Notes under the pieces: generated by a model
Seen by the model: only the letters and a program-made list of their open reading frames with translations
Databases searched by the model: none
What the model was told of the DNA's origin: nothing
Translations under genes and position numbers: made by a program
Shown here: positions 11,751-25,624 of the stretch, piece by piece
Position numbering within the stretch: position 1 is the stretch's first letter
How the letters are laid out: the number at the start of each line of letters is the position of its first letter
Assembly: GCF_026212465.1 (NCBI RefSeq)
Contig: NC_080063.1
Coordinates: 6,590,225-6,654,224, forward strand
Length of the DNA stretch: 64,000 nt
DNA from: Amaranthus tricolor
Lineage: Eukaryota; Streptophyta; Magnoliopsida; Caryophyllales; Amaranthaceae
Direction: 5' to 3'

Positions 11751-12790
11751 TAAAATTTTACCTATAATCCAAGAAATAAATATAGTATTTTATAGGAGAA
11801 TCAAGAATTATCAGAGTTAGAGTAACTATTACTTTTCTAAATAAGCTCCTAGTTTTGATTCTGGTCCCGTCATTCCAAATAGTGCTCTCGAAATTATGTA
11901 TTTTTCCTGTAATGGCCACGACATATGAACCAGGAAGAACCAAAAAAATAAACTTGTTGACCATGTATATTTAATATATCAAAAATTCTTAATTAATCAC
12001 CGTTATTTATATATCATCGCAAAAAAGATTATAATAAAATAAAAAAAATTAAAAAAGATATATTAAAATAACAAAATTCTAACCCTATTACATCCTAACA
12101 CATAAAAATAATTTATTAACTTTATAAATAACTGTTATTTACTAAAATCTTCTCTTAATACATCGCTCAATAAGAAATGAAAGGCTTCCTAGCTTGTCGG
12201 TGCGTGACTGAGACTTACACTAAGGCCCAGCCGCTGAGCCGCCTAGCTTTTAATTATCAATAAATCCATCAGAAATGTATGCATTCATTTATATATCTCC
12301 TTTGTATACTAGCTCGATTAAGACCCTTTACTTTTCTTTTTGTTGAACCAAGGAAAATGAAAATTAAGATGAAAATAAAAAATAATAAACAGATATTAGA
12401 GATAAATAATTAACATGGAAATAAAAAATAAATTTGATGATGGGATTAAATATACAAATAGGATTATTACCAAAAAAAAAATATAAAATCAGTGAAATGG
12501 ACTAAAATGAAAAATAATGCTTAATTTAGAAGGACAAGTACAAGGAAACAATCATGCACTATAATAAAGCAAGTATTCCCTTTGTCTCTAAGAAATTGCC
12601 ATATTTATACGTTGTATAAAAACTTAAAATTAGTAAAATCATTTAAATTATGTGAATGATATTGAATTGAAATGTATGTGTTATGAGGTCAAATAATTAA
12701 GCCCATAAAATATTTAGTCCAATCTTAAACCCTTCACCTTAGTCCACTAACTTCATAAAATAACTACTCACTACTCCCCATGACCTACCA
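11751..12790. other. gene-free AT-rich stretch
   Basis: No gene recognised. Near 12565-12620 a Stowaway-type left end (TATTCCCTTTGTCTC) appears without a convincing partner. Confidence 0.5.
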
Positions 12791-13647
12791 CCTAGAATAC
12801 ACGGACACTTCTCTAGACTGGCGTGTCCCGTGTCGGACACGTGTCGGACACGTGTCGGACACGCGAAAATCTGTGTCCGACACGCCAAATGAAGTGTCCA
12901 ATATTTTAATATTTTTTCGGACACGCGGACACGGCATGGACACGGCAAGGGACACGACAAGCAGTTAAGGACACGTTTTTTTGAAAAAAAAAATAAAAAT
13001 AAAAGTTGAAATGTTGTTCTTGATTTTTTGTATATCCTCTTTGAATATTTGTTAATTGCTATTTGTTAAGGTTAAATTGTTAATGTGTTATTTGTTAATC
13101 TTAAATTCTTAATCTTAGTGTTTGTAATTTGAATTTTGAAAAGTTGAAATGTTGTTTTTGATTTTTTTGTATATCCTCTTTGAATATTTGTTAATTGTTA
13201 TTTGTTAATGTTAAATTGTTCATGTGTTTGTAATTTGAATTTTGAAAAGTTGAAATGTTGTTCATGATTTTTTTGTATATCCTCTTTGAATATTTGTTAT
13301 TGTTAATGTTAAATTGTTAATGTTAAATTGTTAATGTGTTATTTGTTAATCTTGATTTTTAAATCTTAAATTTACCTATTTATTTGGTTTTCTTTGATTT
13401 GGTTTGTATGACTATTTTTAAATACTCATGTTGTTTATTTGGTACTTATTTGCATTTTATGTGTGTTTTATGTTTTTAAAGTGTTTATTTACATATATCA
13501 AATGAAAGATTGTAAAATTATCTTTAATTTGATATATTTATTATATTACCATTTTCGTGTCCCCGTTTCCGCCATTTTTAAGTTGGCGTTTTTCCGTACC
13601 CGTGTCGTGTCCGTGTCCATGTCCGTGTCTGTTTTAGTGCAACCTAG
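12791..13647 (+). repeat. GTGTCCG-rich dispersed repeat, copy A
   Basis: The left part is built of repeated CGTGTCGGACACG palindromes and the right part of GTGTCCGTGTCC units ending in AGTGCAACCTAG. The middle is AT-rich and holds three tandem units starting GTTGAAATGTTGTT at 13004, 13143 and 13249. A second copy lies in opposite orientation at 53269-53800 with the same borders (CCTAGAATACACGG / CCGTGTATTCCAGG at one end, AACCTAG / CTAGGTTGCA at the other). The shared ends show that this is a discrete mobile repeat. I cannot assign it to a superfamily. Confidence 0.7.
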
Positions 13648-14195
13648 CCTACCACTACTCCCCATCATGCCCATTAATTCATTAACCAACCTCCATTCTA
13701 CCATTATAGATACTTGTTGCATCATTCATTTACGGGGAAAGCTTTTATATTTCTACCGTTACTCCGCAAAAATACACCATACACCACCCTCCTACTTACA
13801 ATCTATACCTAACCAAATATTTCTTTAATTGATCAGAACTCATCCTACAATCCTTTAATTTTGTATTCATTCAATATCATACATTCGTTGATTTTTGTTT
13901 CCCGACCTTACTTGAGCGTTGCTGGGGTTTTCCGGGAAACTATCTTGAGCAAGGCTAACGTTATATTGCAGGATTTGAGGTCTCATCAATGGAAGGATCA
14001 TAAGCAGTTTCAGCATACTAACAGTTGTCCCCGATTACACCTTATAAAGTATTTTAAATATCTTTTGCACTTTCTCTTTTCATTACCGAAACAGTAGGGA
14101 TAAAGAAAATAGTGAGTACATTCTTATTGAAAGAAACTGTAATAAGTAAAAGAAACAAACAAAATAGATAATTAGACAATATCTTAAAACGCTAA
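13648..14195. other. gene-free spacer
   Basis: Two short chance ORFs (13439-13828 overlaps the repeat; 13861-14097) show no domain. Nothing else recognised. Confidence 0.5.
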
Positions 14196-14511
14196 CGGCC
14201 CGTTTGGTAGGTGGTAATAAATGGTGGTAATGAGAATAAAAAACTAGTGTAATTTTTGTTGAAAAATCTCTTGGCTACCTTGATGAATATGCTTCTCCAA
14301 CTTCAATCATCTCATTTTCTTCATAAAATTTATTCTAAGGCATTAACATTGGAAGATGTGGTATTAGAAGATAATGAAAAAATCTAAACAAAAAAACTTT
14401 TTTTGTGATCAAAGTTTTATTACCATAGGAATGACATATAACTTTTAATGAAATTATACATTATAAATCATTTCCATTATCAATATTTTGTACCATTAGC
14501 CAAACGGGTCG
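14196..14511. mobile_element. Tourist-like (PIF/Harbinger) MITE
   Basis: Direct TAA duplications at 14193-14195 and 14512-14514 flank inverted ends CGGCCCGTTTGG and CCAAACGGGTCG. The 3-bp TAA/TTA duplication and GGCCCGTTTGG ends are diagnostic of Tourist MITEs moved by PIF/Harbinger transposases. 316 bp, non-coding. Confidence 0.85.
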
Positions 14512-17500
14512 TAAAGAGTAAAAGAAGAGAAATGAGAGATTCCTTTGTGTTTCATGTAGTGGGTCTCTTATCTTATCTCCCTCTATTCACTTTTGTTTAG
14601 TTACTTCAATTCCAAAATCATGGGTCACCACTTGATGTTAACATCCATAATTCTAATCTTTACTTACAGAGGCCGATATGATGTCAAGTGGGTTGGCCGT
14701 TGGCATGATGCTTGTTAATATGATAAAATATCTATTACTTCCTTTAATTTTTTTATTGAGTATGCATAATTAAAAATTTAAAAAATTTAATATTATAAAT
14801 AAATATTATTAGATAAATAAAATAAGATTATATGATCCTTTTGGCAAAAGAACTCTAATCTTGATCATATAATTAGACAAACAAAATTATCGTAGAATAC
14901 CTCCTTTATAGGATATAAACAATATATGAAAGCAATTTTATATATCACTAATTAATTAAATCGATAATAGAATGGTTGATTTGAATCTTGTAAATAATAA
15001 AATATTGCAAAAAGGATCCTTTTATTGTCATTTCCTTAATGGATAATGCATTATAAAATTAGTCTATGATTACATGATGAGGTCTTTTGGCAATGGAACT
15101 CTAATCTAGACGTCACCAACAATTTTTAAACAGGCAATGAAAATGTTTTGTCAACGTTCATTAAAAATCCAACACTTAATTAAAATATATTGAATATGTG
15201 GTTTGAGATTGCTATTAATAATAATATAATAATATATATTATAAGAGAAAGTACTTCTTTTGTTTTGAAATATCAGCTATATAACAATTTTTGACACTAT
15301 TTATCGTTTAAACTTATTTATATATTGCGGCTAATATGTAAGATTTACTATAGTCAAGTGGGATCTTGTTTGAATACTCTAATTGCATACTTCCATAATA
15401 TTAAGTTTTTTATAATTTAAAGTTCAATATATAAATGATCAAAATAACACATCGAATTACGTAAAAAAATCAAATATAGCAAGTATAGTGAAATGAAAAA
15501 ATTATATCACTATTAATAGTAATCTCACATGAACAAAGAGTACTACTGATAGTTACATTTTAATTATAATATATTTTATATTATAAAAAAAATATCATTA
15601 TTAATAGCATATTAAATAGTGGTAACTTACATAGTTTCATGATCGATAAAAACCAAAATTTGAACGTTGAGCTAAATGGATCATATTTGTCAAGCAATTC
15701 GGAAGTTTTGAATTATGTTTTGGAGATTGCTTCTCACATAAGGATTCCTCAATTTGAATTTCCTTTTCATATCATTTACTATGTAACTACTATTAATTAG
15801 TGACCTTTGTTTGGTATACTATACTGTACACTATAGAGGATTATGGTTCATGGAGATTAGATAGGAGATATTCAAACACTCTCACCAACTCTTTTCTTTT
15901 TCTTTTAAAAATCAACCACCAAATTATGAAAGAAAAATTATCGTAAATAAAAATAATGAAATTTTATTGATTTTCCTATAATAATATGAACTATTAATTA
16001 ATTATAAATAATTTTAATTTTAGGGGTGTTTTCTCAAAACATCCTAACATATTAAACTATCTGCTATTACAAGTCATTTGAAAAAATATCTACAAAATAA
16101 AAAAAAAAAATCTTAACACACCTTCCCTTCCCAACCACCCAACCACTCTCCTCCTCTTTCCTACCTCCGGCCAGCCACCCCCTTCCCTCGCTCCGACCAA
16201 CACCTCCAACACAACATTACACCAATCCAATCTCCACCAAGCCGCGAACTCAGCCCCCTATTCAACAACCTTAACCTCGAACTCACCCACCAACCCTAGT
16301 CCCCAACCATACCGCAACTACCACTTCTCCCTCCGAACACCCCAAATTTGGGGTACATTGCTACCTTCCTCCCTTTTCCTTGGCCTATGAATGTTGATTC
16401 AAAGATGAAATTACTCATGAGTAATCCTTTTATGTAACGAGTTATATACCTATATTAATGTCGATGTATTTTAAGGTTATAACACTTATAAATAATCATG
16501 ACTGTTAAAATTAAATCAACTTAAAGTGAAGGTTATAAATAGCAAAAAAGAAAATGATTTAACGAGTTAGAAAACTCAAAATTTTAGAGTCATGAAAAAC
16601 GGTATTATGTAAGAATCATACTTTTAGACATTCTCTTATGGGAGGAGCATGCATGGGAGATGACATGGCTTTGAGGCAAGTCGGACGGGAGGGGCACGAC
16701 ATGACTCTAGTAATGATGCCACGACTCGCCAATATTAATGCAATGGGCTACAATCGTGCCTCAGTCACTATTTTATGATATCAACATGACTTATAGACCG
16801 CTAGTAAGGCTAGATCAGACACTGCCAGCTAATCTCGCCTTTTTTTAATCAATTTTAAGGAAAAACTCGAAAAGACCACAACATGTGTCTCGTTATGAGC
16901 CGTTGTTTAAGGATGGCTAGCCATGATTCCGTCGGCTATCTCAACTGCTTCGGCACGATCCATGACTATTCAACTCAGACGTTGGGTCCCACAATTAAAT
17001 ATTTTCTACGTTACTCAAAAGTTAAAATTAGGTTCACAAAACTCGTGTCTTTGGACTACTTTTCCATTTAGACCCCTTCCCTTCTCAAAGTCACTACTAG
17101 ACAACGGTATTATGGCCCCACTCTAATAAAGAAGGAAAGAAAGGCAAAACGGACCCAAAAAAAACTAGTTTTTCAAAAAGAATACCCCCACTTAAACAAT
17201 AAATACTATAGCACAAAAAAATTGTGAGAAACGATCTCATATTGAGACGCTTAATATGGACCCGCTTAAAAATTAAAAAATAAAAAATAAAAATAGTTAG
17301 TCTTTCAGAAATTAAAAAATAAAAATTTAATTTTGACATTAAAGATATTAATTTAAACTTAAAAGTGATTAATTTTGATGTTAAACTTATCAATTTCTAT
17401 ATAAATATGATTCTTTTTTACAGTTTTAGAACACATGTAATAAAATGATATTATTCTATAAAAGATTTTCAAACAACAAATAAATGGTCAATAACACTAT

Positions 17501-18414
17501 CAATAATAGTGTTAAAATATTGCATATTACAAGTACTCTTACTTTGTGTAATATGATGTATCTAATGGAACATAAGAGTGTACTCTTTAATCATCGATCA
17601 ATAATAATGGTATTGTTTTTCTCCCAACAGTTTCTGTTCATAATGGACTTGAAAATAAAGTTATAGGTGAATTGTTTGCTTACCCTAGATGTGAAGGCGA
17701 AGGAAGTGTTGATCTCGAGATGCTTGGCAATTGATTCAATGAATGCTCTTTAAAATGATCAGAAGTTCACAGCTACTTTGTTATAAAATTTTTTAATTTT
17801 AATCTACAAGTGATAAATTATGATCAGTTATAATTTGGCCGATAGGGATATCAATCTCACATTGATACCATGGCTCGCAAAAGCGACTGATACTGAATTT
17901 TATTCTACAATAATTTATTTATTTGCTCATAACGTATCCTTATACAATACAGTCTGAGAGCAATATTGTTTTATTATTCTTTAGTTCTAGAAGAAGATAA
18001 AAGATGTTGATGAATGAAATAACTGAACCACATAATGAGAGAATATGATTTTGTGATATTTGGTTAAAAAAAATGTAAAATCATTGTAAAAATAAAATAT
18101 ATTAAAATTAAAGAGACATATCAAAATAAAAAAAATAAAAAAAAAACAGTAAAAATTAAGAGAACAAAAAGAATATGATTTACATGTTTTAGAAATGTTT
18201 ATTAGTGAAGAAAAAGAAAAAATTCAGCATAATTTACCTGTGATGAATGATAATCTTCGCTTTTATTAAATGCAGAATTAATAGCACTTCTTATAAACAT
18301 GAACACCTATATAATGATAAAGCAAAAAAATGGTGAAAACCAATGCTAATAACAAGATTTACTATGTTGATTCATTTAGGACACTTTAAATTTGATATAA
18401 AGACAACTTTAATA
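14512..18414. other. long gene-free stretch
   Basis: AT-rich DNA with a Stowaway-like segment at about 15254-15502, a C-rich low-complexity patch at about 16120-16345 and MITE debris near 17215-17270. No coding region with a recognisable domain and no RNA gene. Confidence 0.5.
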
Positions 18415-18805
18415 CTCCGGAATATTCACAGGAATTAAGAAAAATCGAATATTTTAGATAGTGGATATATTATTTAATTAAATAATAAATTTGATTGGAG
18501 AAAAATAGGGACTACAAGTATTAAAAAAAAAGTTAGTGGAAAAAATATAACGACCACGACTAATAAAAAATTAGTTTTATAAAATTAGTAGAAAACATGT
18601 GGGGACCATTACGAATATTAAAATGTTAAATTGAAATTAGTGGAGGATAAGTGAGGTACATAAGCATTATAAAAATATTAAAGTGAGTATGAATAAGGTT
18701 ATTTTTGTCCAAAATTTATAACATAAGTGGAAAGATTCTCTGTAAGAACAACAAATGAAACACTCCAAAATGGCAAATGGGTACTTCTTTAAGGAATGGA
18801 GGGAG
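18415..18805. mobile_element. possible Stowaway-like MITE
   Basis: Flanked by TA. The right end GGAATGGAGGGAG is the inverted Stowaway consensus; the left end CTCCGGAATATTC is a weaker match. 391 bp, non-coding. Confidence 0.4.
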
Positions 18806-18817
18806 TAAAATATAATA

Positions 18818-19076
18818 CTTTCTCCGTTCCATTATACTTGTTACATTTGACCATTTACGCAATTTAATGTGTTTTTTTGTTTATTTATATGTAGAATTAT
18901 ACACATTTAAAAATTATAAAAAGTTAATATTATTAAAGTATGCGATTATACAATTCAAACAAGATTCCACTTGGACTACATTTTTACTTATTTATTAGTC
19001 GGAATGTATAAAATAAACTTAAATGATTAATAGTATCCATAATCGAAATGTTGCAAGTATTTCAAATCAGAGCATT
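18818..19076. mobile_element. Stowaway-like MITE
   Basis: TA flanks. The left end CTTTCTCCGTTCC is followed by ACTTGTTACATTT, mirrored on the right by AAATGTTGCAAGT. 259 bp, directly behind another Stowaway-type right end. Confidence 0.55.
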
Positions 19077-20413
19077 TAATACATATATATTTACACATAA
19101 CCTAACGTTGGATCATAATCCACCTTATAAAAGTATCATGAATTCTATTATAATGTTGCTATTAGACATGATTGATTGCATTTGGCCTTCATATTGATAT
19201 GTTAAAGTCAATAATGAATAGTCAATAGTCAACATTGCTTTTATAACTTTGATATTAAATTTTCTACTCCTATATTGATGAGTCAATGTCAAGAATTATG
19301 TAGTATGAGTATAGCTACCTATTTAAATTGTAGACTGGTCCTGTAAATTAATATAAGTCTTTTTAGCACACTTTAGCTTTATTCATATGCACTCAGAAAA
19401 ACTTTTTAGGAGGTTACTCATCCTAAGATTGCTTCTCACCAAATATAGGAGTTCTTAGCAAAATGGACTCTCATAAAAAAAATACACCTTATTAATATAA
19501 ATAGTCTACTAATCTTTTTCAAATTAAACCTGGGATATCAAAACTATATTTTGATTTTCTTTTTCTTATCTACAAAAGTTCTCTTTAACTCTTTTTGAGT
19601 GGTTAAATATTCCTTGTCCTCTACTAATGGTAATGGATCATCCCACTTAGATAAAAGAACATTATTATACTTTATTTGAATAGAAGATATTGAAATCAAT
19701 GAAAAGGAAGAGATTTAGATATATTTAATAATTTTTATTTGGATAATAAATTTTGAGGAAATAGGTTTAGAAGGAAGATATTTAAAGCGATTAGTTTTCT
19801 TTATATTGTTAATAACAAAATTTCTCTATAAGTGAAAATATTTGAAATTAAAATTTGTTTTATTAATTTTTTGCTTTTTTTTTTCTTTAAATTTATTATC
19901 CAAATATAATATATAGCGTAAAACTCAAAAATAAATACTTTCACTTGTTGGGTGGTGTTGCTATGGAATAAGATAAAGTTAAATTAAAAAGAGTGGATGA
20001 ATCTATGAATGAACTTATAATCTTTTATTAAAGTTTTGAAAAGGATTGTGTGGATGAATGGTAAAGATTCTTTTGCATGCATCTTTTTGTCTTTGTGCGA
20101 GTTTATGTCTAAATCAAAACAAGTCTATAATCATGAGTTCACGTTTCCATTTTTATAGAAAAGTTTTTTTTACCATCATATTCTTTTTTCCTTATAAAGT
20201 AGGCTTTGGTAACTATTCATTTTTATAATGAAAGCAAATCTCATCTACACAAAATAGTTGTTTAGCCGTTTGGCGTTTGCCATGTAAGTATGTAACGCAA
20301 AGGAAATATCCACACTGGCGATGAACAACCATTCAAGACCCTACTTGAACCCAATTGAATCATTAGGTGGATCAAGCTGGCTTCCATACCCGCAAGTAAA
20401 ATCACCAAAATTG

Positions 20414-20455
<42 letters not shown>

Positions 20456-22133
20456 AAAGAAAAGTTTAGAAGGGGTGCTATGAATCGAATATAAGAACAA
20501 GAATGTAAATATGTTGTGCTCTTAATAATTAATATAATTATATTAAACTTTTTTGAATATAATTATATTTAATAATTCAATATTACGTACTAAATGCTGA
20601 ACATATATATACAAGCACTCTTGATGAATTATAAATTAGAAACAAAACCACCCATCAGTATTCTCTATACTTCAAACACTCGCCATCAACGCCGATTCAA
20701 ACTCGTCGGTTTCAATTAATGGAATAGCAATAATAAATAATTACTTGGTAACTTTTATTGAGATTGATGGATGTTTTTTTAATATTTTAAATGATTTTAT
20801 TACTCATCAGTTTCAAGATATGAAAACACGTCAATAAAGATTATAAAATGTATTTTTATGAATATTTATGATATTTTTAAAAAAATATTAAATTATTTTT
20901 ATATCGATTGTGCGCTAATTCAGTTTGAGTCTTGATCCGCCATTATGTCTTAATATTTTTTAGCACATCAACAAGCATGTATGTTAGCTGATTGTGAAAA
21001 ATTGAACAAAATAAGTAAAATTTAATTTGCAAAAGGAGATAATGTCATAGCGTTGAAAAGGAAAAAAAAAATAAAACATATTTGTTCGTTATTAGTAATA
21101 GCGAACAAAAAAATTTTGACCAGTAAAAGCGAATATACATAACCTCAACTTTTGCGTGAAGATGCTTATTTTGAAAATTAAAATTTCCCATAACTTATTT
21201 TGGGCCTAACCTCAACTTTTATGAAAACGCTTATTTTAAAAATTAAAATTTCCCAGAACTTATTTTAGGAATTTTTTTAATAATAAACTTTTTTTTTTTC
21301 GATTTTTCGCAGGTTGTGGTTTGAGCTTTTGCAATGGGCCCAATGACCGGTATGGTTTGTAGAATTTCCTCCTCAGCCTTTTTCCTCAGTGCATTTACTG
21401 AAACAAATGTCAAGGCCCAACTCAGGCAGCAAAGCTAAATCGAGCCAAATTGTTCATTATGCATTTACCGTAATTAGTAACAGTGAATTAAAGGATGACA
21501 ATGTCATAACTTTTAAATAGAAGGGAAAAATCAATAAATGTGCTGTTGATAATAGCAAACAACATATAATTTATTTTTTTGTTTATATATTATGACGTTG
21601 TCTTCTTTTTGTTCACGATTAGTAATAACAAACAAAATAAATTATTTTCTCTTGTTGCTGTTAATAACAACAAAATAAACTCTGACTTTAAGCTCGGACA
21701 CAAAGACGTTTATTTTGAAAATTAAAATTTCCCAAAGTATATTTTGGTGATTTTTTTTTAAAAAAAAATTAATTCATTCTATTTTCCCCATGCACTATAC
21801 TCAGCCCATTTTTTCCCTAAGGTCTAGCCTGGATTCCAAATAGTAGAGGGTAATACATTATTACGGGACATTAATTCTAGGCATTTTATTTGCCTGAAAT
21901 GGGAGAACTTTTTACAAGGTTTACTTTATTACTCCAAAACAAAGAGTAATTTTTTCCCTAAACCCCCTTTGGAGTAAATTTTTCCAGGAAAAAAAATAAT
22001 TCCTCCTTCTTTAATAGCAATACAATCAACCAAATCCAAAGCTAACTTATTATCTTGTCATCTTCGTTGTCAACCTCACCTTCATCGTCGACCTCATCTT
22101 CGTCTTCCTCTAATCATTGTTTATCAGAATTGC
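19077..22133. other. long gene-free stretch with A-tract and imperfect repeats
   Basis: No gene. An uninterrupted A-tract of about 40 bases lies at 20413-20453. At 21140-21270 and 21690-21755 a motif around AAAATTAAAATTTCCCA recurs three times, and the sequences before it (AATGTCATA near 21045 and 21500) are also similar, so 21040-21300 and 21490-21760 look like two diverged copies of one repeat. Confidence 0.5.
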
Positions 22134-22512
22134 ATTGAAGTTTAATAGAGAATATAATTGCATAACTCTATTGATATGATGATTATCATGATAATATAAT
22201 TATTTTATCTTGTAGCTATTTATAGATAATATTACATGTAATCTTTATTTTTAGTATTTATATTATTATATGTAATATTTTAAATATTTTTTTTTTGTTT
22301 AAAATAATTGTTAATATTAATCATAACATTACATTTATTTATACCAGAAAAAAATATTTAAAATATTACATAGAATAATATAAATACTAAAAATAAAGAT
22401 TACATGTAATATTATCTATAAATAGCTACAAGATAAAATAATTATATTACCATGATAATCATCATATCAATAGAGTTATGCAATTATATTCTCTATTAAA
22501 GTTAACTTCAAT
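22134..22512. repeat. foldback element, near-perfect long inverted repeat
   Basis: The left arm starting ATTGAAG and running through TAATAGAGAATATAATTGCA, TCATGATAATATAATTA and TACATGTAATCTTTATT is repeated in reverse complement on the right with only a few differences (an extra TAACT near the right end, single substitutions). Arms are about 165 bp with a loop of about 45 bp. The AT-rich hairpin has no coding capacity. Confidence 0.8.
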
Positions 22513-23084
22513 TTTGTATGTTTGCAGGTTGCAGCTTTTTTTGTTTAGTTATTGGAAAATTTTCACAATTTCTTGATAGTTGATATCATCTTTGGAAACG
22601 ATAATTTCATTTGAAAATTTGGAATTGGTTTAAATTTATTGTTTGACAAATTAAAAATTTTCAAATTTGAATTTAGATCAAATTCCACCATTGCTTTTGA
22701 AGTACTTAAAATTGAAAATTTGAGAATAACTAATAAAACCTTATCATTCTCAAATTCTTCATTTATGATTTAATAATTGAAATCCATAATTTGAAATGAA
22801 ATATTTCCCAAACACTACATGAGCTAATATATTTTCACCAATAAAATGCCAAATCTCACTTGTGTTTCTCTCTCTTGATTACAATGTAATTCATACTACA
22901 AATGATGAAGATAAGGAGTATTTATAAGGTTAGACATAACAAGGCCTTCACTTGCCCATTTAAACCAAGACGATATTGAGATTATGAGCCAAACCAAACA
23001 CATCATATTCATAAAACAATAAAATTTGACATCCAAGCACAACTTAAGTGTATATCTTATAAAATGTGTTTTCTGCTTTTCTTG

Positions 23085-23179
<95 letters not shown>

Positions 23180-23923
23180 TTTTACTGTATTATCCAGGTA
23201 GATAATCTCAACAATAAAATTCTATATTCATAATTGATACTATAAAATATGGGCTTTGAATAGGATTTGAAACAAATGAAGACGGACGCTTTTGCCATTT
23301 TTCCATTTACCCCATTCAACAGATGCCATTGTTCTCATACAAATACAATTTAATTGGATACTTTATGTTCAAACTTAGTTTATCCGGCCCATATTCTTTT
23401 ATTTCAATAGAACCTTTATTTAGTCCGACCCTTATTTATCCCAACCCATTTAAAAACCCTTATAATTGGACAAATTCTATATTAAGATCATCTCACGGCT
23501 TAATATGAGCTAACCCATTGTAATTTTGGTAAAACAAATTTAAGAAAAAAAATAGTTTAAACGTAGTTTAAATTTTTATTTTTTAATGTAAATGATTTAA
23601 ACTGCTTGTAACACAAGACTTGTTGTCATAACTAAGGATTGGATTAGAGTCCCCTACGGCCCTCGGCCCAATGCACAGGCCTATCTTGGACCTCCAAAAT
23701 ATTATAAAAAATATAAAATAAATAGGACCTCCAAAATTAGTGTGTATTTTTTCTCTGCTTTTGTGACACAATGTGCTAGCTCATTCGTCTTTTAAATTCA
23801 CATTTGCTTAAAATGGCAAAAACAAAAATAGCCAATTAATTATTTGGATTGTAATTTGCGAGAAGATTACGATCTCTAATTTTTTAATCATGATATTCTA
23901 TTCGAATTTGATATCCAATGGTG
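22513..23923. other. gene-free stretch with a TA microsatellite
   Basis: A (CA)n(TA)n microsatellite lies at 23087-23179. Otherwise AT-rich DNA with short chance ORFs only. Confidence 0.6.
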
Positions 23924-24135
23924 GCTATGATAGAACTTTTTTGTTTAAGCTTTTGTTTTTGAAACAAATTGACTAAATGAGTGTTGCCCCAAAGTAATTG
24001 GAAAATCAAGCTTCAATGGAAAATGCTGGGTTTAACAACATTTTCTACCCTATTGGGCTGGAGATTGGGTTTTGCTCAGTTGAGGGAGAAAAACGCTGTT
24101 TCTAACAGCGTTTTAACAGTTGAGGGAATTTCATC
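23924..24135. repeat. terminal inverted repeat of the deleted MULE, left
   Basis: About 210 bp, matching 25625-25836 in reverse complement with scattered substitutions. It ends in a short hairpin, CGCTGTTTCTAACAGCG. Confidence 0.8.
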
Positions 24136-24190
24136 TGGTCTAATATTTTTTTTTTTTTTTTTTTTTTTACTTACATGAAATTTATTGTGT

Positions 24191-24192
<2 letters not shown>

Positions 24193-24278
<86 letters not shown>
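24193..24278. repeat. (TA)n microsatellite
   Basis: About 43 uninterrupted TA units inside the MULE, preceded by a T-tract. Confidence 0.95.
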
Positions 24279-24285
<7 letters not shown>

Positions 24286-24355
24286 GTAAATATATATATT
24301 TATAATTAAACATCAAAATAATTAAATATATATAATAAAACATCAAAATACTTAA

Positions 24356-25249
24356 TTAAAATGCATAATTCATCGTCAAAATACAACTACGTCTGTTATG
24401 TCCTGTTCCGTTGCATAAGCCACATCTGAGTCCTCTATCAGTACAATCATCCATCTCATTACGCAACATCTTTGACCTTGGACGTCCTTTTGTTCGTACT
24501 CTACGAGCATCAACAATCAGGTGAGGGCCATTGTATTCCCTCCATTGAGTAGAGTCAAGCACATTGTCAACTACGTTATCAACTACATTATCAAACGCAA
24601 GATGTTGTTTACGTTCAGGCCCTTCTCCCTCGTCTTTCAAATCATCATCTTCATAATCTCCTTTATCACTCAAACCATCAACCCCTTCTTCATCATTACT
24701 TACTCTCGTTATCAAGATAAGCTTCTTCTTCATTGAAAATATATTGTTGAATAGAGTTATGATATTGTGGGCTAGAACTTGATTCAGTTCTGACATTATC
24801 AATGTGGTCAAAGATAAGAGACACAGGATTGAACATTTGGGAAGGAGGGCGATCAAATTGAGAGAAATGCTTCATCATTCCAGTGAATGATTGCATGAAT
24901 TGAGCTGAAGAAGGAACATTTCATTGCAATTTATAGGTACTTGTTCAGTATATATTTCCGTACTACTACACCCCAAATTCCTAACAAGAGCCCACAAAGC
25001 ATTCATTGAGTACTCTTCATCAAGTGCCACCACATTAAAGGTCGATTGGCTAGTAGGGTATTTCATTTTCAATCTTACTTCTACCATATGTTTATCAAAT
25101 CCACACACTTTATACAACAACTCAACAAACTCACAAAGAGACATATCAATTGCTGCAACAATTGGTCTTAAATTTTCACCTTGATATCTCACTAAATTAT
25201 TATTTTCAATAATAACTCCATCCCATCTACACATCAAAAGACAATCCAT
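24356..25249 (-). pseudogene. MULE transposase remnant: N-terminal MuDR region joined to C-terminal zinc knuckle
   Basis: The minus-strand frame 25249-24875 (MDCLLMCRWDGVII...) looks like the N-terminal MuDR/PB1-like region of plant MULE transposases, with a CGFDKH and a KMKYP segment. After a frame change near 24880-24700 an acidic stretch (EEGVDGLSDKGDYEDDD) follows. Then comes the typical transposase C-terminus KGRPRSKMLRNEMD and a CCHC knuckle, CGLCNGTGHNRRSC, ending at 24356. The whole central DDE domain and SWIM finger are missing, about 400 residues compared with full-length relatives. It cannot catalyse transposition but retains both putative DNA-binding ends. Confidence 0.8.
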
Positions 25250-25624
25250 AATTTTTAAAAGTTTATAAAATTACCTCAATTAGATAATGTTGCATAAAAA
25301 ACAAAATCAACATTATTACAAGAAATTCAAACTCTAAAAATTCAATGGAAATAAGTTTAATGACCCAAAATACTCACCTTTACTAATCAAATTCAACATT
25401 GAAGTTTTAAATGAAGAAGAATGTTAACGATTACACTAAAAAATGGAGAAGAAATTAAAAAGGATAGATAGGATTTGGAAGATTTAGGGTTTGTTTATGA
25501 AAGAGGAAAATGGCAAATAACATGAAAAGAAGCTACTGGATTCGTATTTATGCAGAAGAAGACGCTGTCAAAGACAGCGTTTTAAAAAAAAAATGACATA
25601 CCATGAAAATCGCTGTTAAGAACA

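Noticed and set aside
13439..14097. ORFs of 129 and 78 aa
   Set aside because: The first lies within the GTGTCCG repeat; neither has a domain or gene context.
16120..16345. C-rich stretch that could be a captured gene fragment in a Pack-MULE
   Set aside because: No open frame with a recognisable domain and no flanking inverted repeats were found.
23087..23179. Regular short-unit array considered as CRISPR-like
   Set aside because: It is a plain dinucleotide microsatellite without spacers, in a plant nuclear context.
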